DNA of 60,373 bases from CAINVV01 sp964506325 (GTDB lineage: Bacteria > Bacteroidota > Bacteroidia > Bacteroidales > Prolixibacteraceae): NCBI GenBank assembly GCA_964506325.1, contig CAZDLO010000011.1, positions 1 to 60,373 of the forward strand, in the 5' to 3' direction. The notes beneath the pieces are model-generated. The model saw only the letters and a program-made list of their open reading frames with translations, was not told the DNA's origin and ran no database searches. The translations under genes were made by a program, and so were the position numbers. Shown here one piece after another: positions 55,447-60,373 of the stretch. Position 1 is the first letter of the stretch. Every line of letters starts with the position of its first letter.

Positions 55447-56003
55447 TGATTTTCAGTCTTAACGTTTTCAATCGTTTGGGCAAATATCCTTTTCATGCTC
55501 CGCCTGTCCTTGATTTTTTCAGGCAGAAGATGGAGTTTCCCTTTAAGGTACATTCCTGGAGCAAGCATCAGATCCTGGGTTAAACGAAATGTTCTGGCCT
55601 TGAAAGCCGCAATCAGCCCCATTTCATAAAGCCGGCCTGTATATTTTATGGAATCCAGAAACGACCTGTGAAAAGAGATGATGGGCCTGGAATCGGGATG
55701 AAGTTTGTTTTCCTTGATTGCCTGGGTCCTGAGATAATCCATCAGTTTGGGAATATCGATTTCCATAGGACACCGGCCAAGGCAGTTCTCACAATTCAGG
55801 CATAGCCAGATTGAATTTGAGCTGAGAATCTTTTCATAGTTTTGCCTGGTCCCAGTCTGAAGAAGCCTCATCAGGTAACTGGGAGGAAAATTCATGTCAG
55901 AAGCCAGAACACAGCCTGCAGTACATTTTCCACACTGATAGCAACGCATGACTTCCACACCTGTATGTGTCTGTAAATCTGATGATTTATTCCCTTTTTC
56001 CAT
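55443..56003 (-). CDS. hdrC: HdrC-like iron-sulfur subunit
   Basis: 186 residues carrying two [4Fe-4S] clusters that wire HdrA to HdrB. Motifs are CYQCGKCTAGCVLASD and CLNCENCLGRCPMEIDIPK, followed by a helical C-terminal half (KLMDYLRTQAIKENKLHP; FHRSFLDSIKYTGRLYEMGL). The family form without a membrane domain indicates a soluble complex. It is the first gene of the minus-strand hdrCBA-flxDCBA transcript; a palindrome and a weak -7 match (TACCTTTA on the minus strand at 56044-56051) lie upstream. Confidence 0.9.
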   Translation of the reverse strand: MEKGNKSSDLQTHTGVEVMRCYQCGKCTAGCVLASDMNFPPSYLMRLLQTGTRQNYEKILSSNSIWLCLNCENCLGRCPMEIDIPKLMDYLRTQAIKENKLHPDSRPIISFHRSFLDSIKYTGRLYEMGLIAAFKARTFRLTQDLMLAPGMYLKGKLHLLPEKIKDRRSMKRIFAQTIENVKTENQ

Positions 56004-56094
56004 GATAGATCATAAATAGTTACATTCATTCATAACTCCTCAATAAAGGTAAATATTTAGTTTCATGATACTAAAATGTGGACTTTAAAATGTT

Positions 56095-56131
56095 TCTAAA
56101 TTATATTCGAATATTCGATAATTAATTTAGA
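56095..56131. promoter_or_regulatory. Nested palindrome between hdrC and dedA, candidate operator
   Basis: Perfect 12-bp palindrome TCGAATATTCGA (56107-56118) inside perfect 9-bp outer arms TCTAAATTA (56095-56103) and TAATTTAGA (56123-56131), nearly concentric. It lies in the 212-base divergent region, upstream of both genes, and suits a dimeric regulator. Confidence 0.55.
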
Positions 56132-56157
56132 CTTAATACCAAAATTTTACAATTAGG

Positions 56158-56186
56158 TTGAAATTGGGAGGCAATGTTTACCTTTG
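56158..56186 (+). promoter_or_regulatory. Bacteroidota-type promoter for dedA
   Basis: -33 TTG (56158-56160), 18-base spacer, -7 TACCTTTG (56179-56186). Transcription would begin near 56192, which is downstream of the ATG at 56174 and 24 bases before the ATG at 56216; it therefore decides the start codon. Confidence 0.6.
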
Positions 56187-56215
56187 CAGAAACGCACTTT
56201 TCAAACCTGCCATTC

Positions 56216-56866
56216 ATGGAATCAATCGAATTTATTCAGTGGTGCCTCGACCATCTCAATTACTGGACTATAACATTGCTAATGGCCATAGAAAGTTCTG
56301 TAATTCCACTGCCTTCTGAACTGGTTGTCCCTCCGGCAGCCTATAAAGCTGCCGCAGGCGAGTTAAATATTTACCTGGTTGTATTTTTCTCTACGCTCGG
56401 TGCCTTGATTGGGTCGGTTGGAAACTATTTCCTGGCAATTTTCATAGGGCGACCGATAGTGTACAAGTTTGCCAACAGCCGTTTCGGGCATATGTTGCTC
56501 ATTGATGAAGCTGCCATTGTAAAAACGGAATCATTTTTTTACAGGAACGGAGCTATTTCGATCTTTACAGGGCGGCTGATACCAGGAGTCAGACATCTCA
56601 TTTCAATACCTGCCGGACTTGCCAGAATGAATTTTACCAAGTTTGTCCTTTATACGACCATCGGTGCCGGATTGTGGAACATCATACTCGCATCCATCGG
56701 TTATTACCTCGAATCCGTTATTCCTATCGAGATGCTGATGACCAAAGTCAATGAATACAGCTCCTACCTCTCCATCCTGTTTATCACCCTGGGAGTTTTG
56801 GTCTTTGGTTTTATAATTTACAAGGCAGTGCATTCCAACGGCAACAAGCAAAAAAGCAATCAATGA
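56216..56866 (+). CDS. DedA-family (VTT/SNARE-associated) membrane protein
   Basis: Inner-membrane protein of 216 residues. DedA proteins are needed for membrane homeostasis and several have been tied to recycling of undecaprenyl phosphate or phospholipid flipping. Conserved segments: AIESSVIPLPSELVVPPAAY (first re-entrant loop with the essential acidic residue) and FTGRLIPGVRHLISIPAGLARM (the G-R-x-x-P-x-x-R motif). The start 56216 is chosen because the promoter at 56158-56186 lies over the upstream ATG at 56174, which in any case has its GGAGG only 2 bases away. Confidence 0.88.
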   Translation: MESIEFIQWCLDHLNYWTITLLMAIESSVIPLPSELVVPPAAYKAAAGELNIYLVVFFSTLGALIGSVGNYFLAIFIGRPIVYKFANSRFGHMLLIDEAAIVKTESFFYRNGAISIFTGRLIPGVRHLISIPAGLARMNFTKFVLYTTIGAGLWNIILASIGYYLESVIPIEMLMTKVNEYSSYLSILFITLGVLVFGFIIYKAVHSNGNKQKSNQ

Positions 56867-56965
56867 TACACAGGACCCTGCTATTAAGCGAATTTCCCTT
56901 AAACAAAATATGGTTTATTACGTATATCATTTCAAACCAATTGATAAGGTTTAGTTTTGACAGTC

Positions 56966-57469
56966 ATGGAAAAAAAAATTGAAAGCTTTATATTCTTCAG
57001 TCGTTGGCTTCAGGCTCCCGTTTATTTGGGACTCATTGTTGCATCCCTGTTGTACGCCTTTAAGTTTATGGTCCAGTTGTGGCACCTGATGTCTAACATC
57101 GCAGATCTTAATGAAAATTCGATCATGCTTTCTGTTCTCGGACTCATAGACATATCAATGGTTATCAACCTGCTGGTTGTAGTATTTATTGGTGGATACT
57201 ATACTTTTGTGAGTAAAATTGATTTTGACAGCAGCGCAGACAAGCCGGACTGGTTAACCAAAATTAATGCCAGCACGCTAAAGATCAAGTTAATAATATC
57301 ATTGGTAAGCATTTCAGGAGTTCACTTGTTAAAAACTTTTATTGATATCCACAATATTCCCCTGCAGGATGCCATTCTCCAGGTCTGCATTCACCTGGTA
57401 TTTCTCCTTTCGGCAATGATACTTGCCTATACGGATAAGATCATGCATTCCTATTCTCATACACATTGA
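56966..57469 (+). CDS. UPF0114 (YqhA-like) membrane protein
   Basis: 167-residue inner-membrane protein with about four helices (RWLQAPVYLGLIVASLLYAFKF split across the first, IMLSVLGLIDISMVINLLVVVFIGGYYTF, LIISLVSISGVHLLKTFI, ILQVCIHLVFLLSAMILAY). The segments LQAPVYLGLIVA and GLIDISMVINLLVVV with KIDFDSSADKPDWL are the hallmark of UPF0114. Function unknown; a few family members are linked to stress or ion homeostasis. ATG 56966 is preferred to a TTG three codons upstream. It is 99 bases after dedA on the same strand. Confidence 0.87.
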   Translation: MEKKIESFIFFSRWLQAPVYLGLIVASLLYAFKFMVQLWHLMSNIADLNENSIMLSVLGLIDISMVINLLVVVFIGGYYTFVSKIDFDSSADKPDWLTKINASTLKIKLIISLVSISGVHLLKTFIDIHNIPLQDAILQVCIHLVFLLSAMILAYTDKIMHSYSHTH

Positions 57470-57834
57470 ACATCATTAACGATTTTGTTGAGTCAACAAT
57501 GTGAGGTACGTTTCGTTGTATGTTCTTCTCCTGTTTCAACGTTACACCAAAACCGGGGATATTCGAATTAATAACTCCGGATCCTATAAATCCGCATGTT
57601 TGAATATTACCTCTCTATTGATCCCTCACGGAAAACCTCCCGAAGATGTCTGGGTGAAGCATTCGAATGGATAGTGGAGCCTGGTTCCTGCCTTACCTGT
57701 TGCAACGGACTGCCCAGCTTTAAATGGTGCTTCCATTATCAAACTGCCGGTTTTTTTGATGAACATGCCATGGACTTAGGCTGGTTAAAATAGAGGTTCA
57801 CTCCTATCTGGTACAACCAAAATTTACGGCAAAA
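57470..57834. other. Intergenic stretch, no secure gene
   Basis: About 365 bases between the UPF0114 gene and the tRNA-Ser terminator. A 65-codon frame at 57596-57793 (cysteine- and tryptophan-containing, no domain) is too short and lacks a convincing ribosome site, so it is not called as a gene. A short inverted repeat TTGTTG-AGT-CAACAA lies just after the UPF0114 stop. Confidence 0.5.
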
Positions 57835-57863
57835 AAAAACAGAACCCTAACAGTCCTGTTTTT
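57831..57863 (-). terminator. Terminator directly after tRNA-Ser
   Basis: On the minus strand AAAAACAGGAC pairs with GTTCTGTTTTT (one G-U), a 7-base loop, running into a nine-T tail. It begins 4 bases after the tRNA 3' end. Confidence 0.8.
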
Positions 57864-57866
57864 CAG

Positions 57867-57954
57867 CGGAGAGAGCGGGATTCGAACCCGCGGAGCCCTT
57901 TAGAGGCTCACACGCTTTCCAGGCGTGCCAATTCAACCACTCTTGCATCTCTCC
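57867..57954 (-). tRNA. tRNA-Ser (anticodon GGA)
   Basis: Class II tRNA of 88 bases. Acceptor stem GGAGAGA/TCTCTCC, D-arm with GAGTGG-TTGAATTGGCAC, anticodon loop CTGGAAA giving anticodon GGA (reads UCC/UCU), a long variable arm GTGAGCCTCTAAAGGGCTC characteristic of serine tRNAs, and T-loop GGGTTCGAATCCC. CCA is not encoded and must be added by the CCA enzyme. Confidence 0.95.
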
Positions 57955-58248
57955 TTTTTCCTATTTTAAAAGGAATGACAAAAGTAGAATATTTTTTGAT
58001 TAAAAAAACTCGGCCTCTGCCAAGATTGAGAAATTCTGTTTTGTTTTACCTTTAATTGGGTAATCATAAATTTTATTACTTTTTTTTTGACAAATATTTA
58101 GAAGGAAAATATTTTCAGTCACCGTTTGATGGGAGATAGAAGTTATCCGGACCTGAATGCCTAAAAAATGGTCGGTCAGTTTGAAGCGCCGGCAATGGAT
58201 AAAATTTTCAATTTCAGATCACTCCATAAGGGATAACCTATATCATGA
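57955..58248. other. Intergenic stretch upstream of tRNA-Ser
   Basis: About 294 AT-rich bases between the tRNA gene and the aldolase terminator. No gene, repeat or clear promoter was recognised; the tRNA promoter must lie at its left end. Confidence 0.5.
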
Positions 58249-58282
58249 AAAAGGGCTGTTCAAAAAAATGAGCAGCCCTTTT
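58249..58282 (-). terminator. Terminator after the DHDPS-family gene
   Basis: AAAAGGGCTG (58249-58258) pairs with CAGCCCTTTT (58273-58282), extended inward by four pairs to a loop of six A. On the minus strand it ends in TTTTT. It lies 19 bases past the stop codon. Confidence 0.88.
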
Positions 58283-58301
58283 AGAATGAACAAAAACGTA
58301 G

Positions 58302-59210
58302 CTATTTAAATTTTTCTTTCATTTCATCCAAATAGGATGCAATTTTTTCACGATCCTTTCCTTCGAGTTTCTGGAGTGGAAGAGCCATCTCGTCACTGCA
58401 GATACCCATAATGGAAAGGGCTGTTTTAAATGATATTGTTATCCTTGCCGCGCTGTTTGAAACGACATACAAGGTCTTGCACAACCAGATGATCTGATCC
58501 TTAAGGTAAGCAATACTGTCCAGATCCCGCCTGAGGGAGGCATCGTACAGGTCAACAAACAATTTCGGGAAAACGTTTGCCCCACCAGCTACTGCACCAT
58601 GGGCACCGTGAAGCAATGCATCAGAAGTAAAAAGCTCGGACCCTGCAAAAACGGCAAAATTCTTATCCTCCTTGAATGCATCGATCAGCATATAAAGATT
58701 GGCCATGTCGCCTGAACTGTCTTTCACCCCGATACATCCCAGCTCTTGTGCCCTTTTAAGGGTAGGAAGCGTAATGTTGATCTTGGTATGCATCGGCATA
58801 TTGTAAAGTATAAAAGGAAGAGGTGTAGAAGCTGCAAGTTTCTCTACATAGTTAATCATCTCAGCCTCGTTGGCCGGAAAATAAAATGGAGGAGCAACCA
58901 CCACACTGTCGGCACCAACAGATTTGGAATATTCAGCCATCTCCATTGCCCCGGAAAAAGCAGAATCCGTAATACCAACAAGTACCGGAACCCTGCCTTT
59001 GATAATTTCACACGATAACTTAAGAAATTCCTTTCTTAAACGGTAGCTCAAACTTGGACCTTCACCGTTGGTTCCCAGCAGGAAGAGACCATGGACTCCA
59101 CCTCCGATGATGTGCTCAATAAGCTTTTCCACACCGACCCTGTCGAGTTCATCATTACTCTTCAACGGTGTAATCATGGGTGGAATTATCCCTTTTAATG
59201 GATACAACAT
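58302..59210 (-). CDS. Dihydrodipicolinate synthase / N-acetylneuraminate lyase family aldolase
   Basis: Pyruvate-dependent class I aldolase of 302 residues (ATG 59210; an upstream ATG at 59267 would add a leader that covers the promoter). Family residues are present: GTNGEGPSLS (carboxylate-binding loop), the catalytic tyrosine in PFILYNMPMHT, the Schiff-base lysine in GCIGVKDSSGDM, and GAHGAVAGGANVFP. Within this family the sequence could be DapA, a sialic acid lyase, or a sugar-acid or hydroxyproline-derivative aldolase. Standing alone and divergent from an AraC regulator with sensor cupin domain argues for an inducible catabolic enzyme over lysine synthesis; this is inference. Confidence 0.85.
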   Translation of the reverse strand: MLYPLKGIIPPMITPLKSNDELDRVGVEKLIEHIIGGGVHGLFLLGTNGEGPSLSYRLRKEFLKLSCEIIKGRVPVLVGITDSAFSGAMEMAEYSKSVGADSVVVAPPFYFPANEAEMINYVEKLAASTPLPFILYNMPMHTKINITLPTLKRAQELGCIGVKDSSGDMANLYMLIDAFKEDKNFAVFAGSELFTSDALLHGAHGAVAGGANVFPKLFVDLYDASLRRDLDSIAYLKDQIIWLCKTLYVVSNSAARITISFKTALSIMGICSDEMALPLQKLEGKDREKIASYLDEMKEKFK

Positions 59211-59243
59211 AATAGTTATTTTAGTGTAATATTTTGTGAACCA

Positions 59244-59251
59244 CAAAGATA
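59244..59251 (-). promoter_or_regulatory. Candidate -7 promoter box for the aldolase gene
   Basis: TATCTTTG on the minus strand, an exact TAnnTTTG match, 33 bases before the ATG at 59210. The -33 region is AT-rich without a clear TTTG, as is common for activator-dependent promoters. Confidence 0.5.
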
Positions 59252-59252
59252 A

Positions 59253-59330
59253 ATAATGTTTTAACATTTTATAAATATTATTTTATCCAATTCATATTGT
59301 TTTTTAACCCTTGAATTAAATATTGTTAAC
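59253..59330. promoter_or_regulatory. Three similar direct repeats, candidate AraC-protein sites
   Basis: ATAATGTTTTAAC (59253-59265), ATATTGTTTTTTAAC (59294-59308) and ATATTGTTAAC (59320-59330) share ATWWTGTT...TAAC in one orientation. The first sits directly upstream of the aldolase -7 box and the other two flank the -33 element of the regulator promoter, which is the expected arrangement for a shared activator/autoregulator. Confidence 0.5.
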
Positions 59331-59338
59331 TATATTTG
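59311..59338 (+). promoter_or_regulatory. Bacteroidota-type promoter for the AraC regulator gene
   Basis: -33 TTG (59311-59313), 17-base spacer, -7 TATATTTG (59331-59338). Transcription would start near 59344, about 19 bases before the ATG. Confidence 0.6.
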
Positions 59339-59362
59339 TGACACAGGCTAATTTATTATATC

Positions 59363-60214
59363 ATGGAATTTGTTTTTGCAAAAATCAATGTCCCGCATGA
59401 GCACTCGTTTATCACGCGCCGACTGTATTTATCCGAAAATAATCCAAAGATCCATTCGCATAAAAACTATGAATTAAACCTGGTAATTTCAGGTTCCGGT
59501 CGCCGCATTGTTGGAAACAACATTTCAGGCTTTGAGCCAGGTGACCTTGTTTTACTGGGGCCTGATCTTCCACATTGCTGGGAAGTGCTTGATCGTCAAA
59601 ATGATTCACCTCCCACATGCATTGTGATTCATTTCGATGAAAATATTGTCGGCTCAGATTTTTTTAATCTTCCTGAACTTGAAACTGTTAAAGAGTTATT
59701 AAACAGGGGAAACAGCGGCCTGTTTTTTAAAGGTGAAAAAATCGTTTATGTTATGGATTGCATGGAAAGACTTGTCAACTTAAAAGGTCTTGAAAGCTAT
59801 ATTGAATTGCTTCATGTATTCAAGGGATTGATCCAAATCGACGAAAAAGAGTCATTATCGCTGACCCCGGAATATCCGAACAGCTATTTTAAGGATCTTG
59901 ATCAGATCAAAGATGTCTACGAATATGTATTTCACAACATACAGGAAGGAATCAGCCTGAAGGCAGCCTCCGATCTCCTTAACATGGCTCCGGGATCCTT
60001 TTGCCGCTATTTCAAGAAAAGAACGGGCAAAACATTTATTCAGTATGTGAAAGAAATTAGAATAAGCATTGCCGCCAAAAAGCTGGCAGAGTCTGATAAA
60101 CCCATCGCACAGATATGCTACGAAAGCGGTTATAACAACCTGGCCAATTTCAATCTATATTTCAAAAATATCATGGAAAAGACGCCTTCCGAGTACCGGA
60201 AGAACTTCCGGTAG
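59363..60214 (+). CDS. AraC-family transcriptional regulator with cupin sensor domain
   Basis: 283 residues. N-terminal AraC-type cupin (residues ~20-95: NPKIHSHKNYELNLVISGSGRR, read as HSHKNYELNLVISG; GFEPGDLVLLGPDLPHCWEV) for small-molecule sensing, and a C-terminal double helix-turn-helix (~185-283: GISLKAASDLLNMAPGSFCRYFKKR; second helix IAQICYESGYNNLANFNLYFK and PSEYRKNFR). It is divergent from the aldolase gene, with 152 bases between starts and three similar repeats in that space, so it probably controls the aldolase and itself. Followed by a strong terminator. Confidence 0.92.
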   Translation: MEFVFAKINVPHEHSFITRRLYLSENNPKIHSHKNYELNLVISGSGRRIVGNNISGFEPGDLVLLGPDLPHCWEVLDRQNDSPPTCIVIHFDENIVGSDFFNLPELETVKELLNRGNSGLFFKGEKIVYVMDCMERLVNLKGLESYIELLHVFKGLIQIDEKESLSLTPEYPNSYFKDLDQIKDVYEYVFHNIQEGISLKAASDLLNMAPGSFCRYFKKRTGKTFIQYVKEIRISIAAKKLAESDKPIAQICYESGYNNLANFNLYFKNIMEKTPSEYRKNFR

Positions 60215-60243
60215 AGACAAGGCTAAGGTTTTAACCAATACAA

Positions 60244-60288
60244 GGAACTCCGGGGACAATCGCAATGATCGTCCCCGGAGTTCCTTTT
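60244..60288 (+). terminator. Terminator after the AraC regulator gene
   Basis: Perfect 14-bp stem GGAACTCCGGGGAC (60244-60257) with GTCCCCGGAGTTCC (60271-60284), followed by TTTT. Confidence 0.88.
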
Positions 60289-60336
60289 GCCGGCACATAA
60301 AGCGCACAAATCACCCTCTGCCCTCTGCCCTATGCC

Positions 60337-60373
60337 AAAAAAAAGGCCCCGGCTCATTTGCATGAACCGGGGC
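60337..60373 (-). terminator. Minus-strand terminator at the right edge
   Basis: GCCCCGG (60346-60352) pairs with CCGGGGC (60367-60373), and inner TCAT/ATGA pairs extend the stem. On the minus strand it is followed by eight T (60337-60344 complement). It implies a minus-strand gene just beyond the window. Confidence 0.8.

Noticed and set aside
56930..56959. TTTC/TAGTTTTG promoter for the UPF0114 gene
   Set aside because: The -7 box ends 7 bases before the ATG, leaving no leader, and the -33 element is a mismatch; co-transcription with dedA is simpler.
57596..57793. 65-codon open frame before tRNA-Ser as a small protein
   Set aside because: No ribosome site or promoter and no recognisable family; chance frame in a 365-base intergenic stretch is likely.
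57867..57954. tRNA-Ser as an integration site for a mobile element
   Set aside because: No integrase, no direct repeat of the tRNA 3' end and ordinary neighbours on both sides.

Overview
This window reads as a chromosomal piece of an anaerobic member of the Bacteroidota (Bacteroidales/Marinilabiliales-like). The evidence is AT-leaning protein-coding DNA with weak Shine-Dalgarno signals, several matches to the Bacteroidota promoter (-33 TTTG/TTG and -7 TAnnTTTG), paired ParE/ParC of the Bacteroidota type, DUF2490 and SPI/SPII-exported proteins, and an mreBCD-pbp2-rodA shape operon. Two 10-N runs (37071-37080 and 53140-53149) sit inside genes and are scaffold gaps, so this is a draft or metagenome-derived assembly. 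No insertion sequence, phage, CRISPR array or rRNA was seen.

Layout. 1-2960: thrS (5' end missing), infC, rpmI and rplT, closed by a terminator. infC has no standard start and most likely begins at AUA. 3278-18936: a seven-gene same-strand transporter locus: ABC ATPase, a giant ABC-2 permease with a degenerate peptidase-like region and a golvesin-like C-terminus, TolC, periplasmic adaptor, RND pump, a 1580-residue RND pump fused to an ABC ATPase, and a small ABC-2-like permease. The last two are separated by a heptamer tandem repeat that can fold into a 20-bp hairpin. This composite RND/ABC locus is the most unusual part of the window. 18950-21389 (minus): a serine-hydrolase lipoprotein and an NRAMP metal transporter. 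21674-29567: three exported glycoside hydrolases (GH13, GH78, GH2), the GH2 gene broken by a frameshift in an A-run.

29611-34788: a terminator overlapping a promoter, then parE, parC and aroK. 34949-37646: a small YD-repeat-like exported protein, then VTC-domain, DUF4956 and DUF2490 genes. 37718-43455: LolC/E-like and MacB-like permeases, rsmA, a dihydrofolate-reductase-fold protein and purH. 43554-49459: mreB, mreC, mreD, PBP2 and rodA, the elongasome, closed by a bidirectional terminator.

49522-56003 (minus): a complete seven-gene hdrCBA-flxDCBA locus. It encodes a cytoplasmic NADH-linked, flavin- and iron-sulfur-based complex of the FlxABCD-HdrABC type, known from sulfate reducers for electron bifurcation between NADH, ferredoxin and a disulfide. 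Its disulfide partner here is unknown, as no DsrC is in the window. A nested palindrome lies between hdrC and the divergent dedA. 56216-60373: a DedA protein, a UPF0114 protein, tRNA-Ser(GGA) with its own terminator, a DHDPS-family aldolase divergent from an AraC regulator with three similar candidate operator repeats, and two terminators at the right edge.
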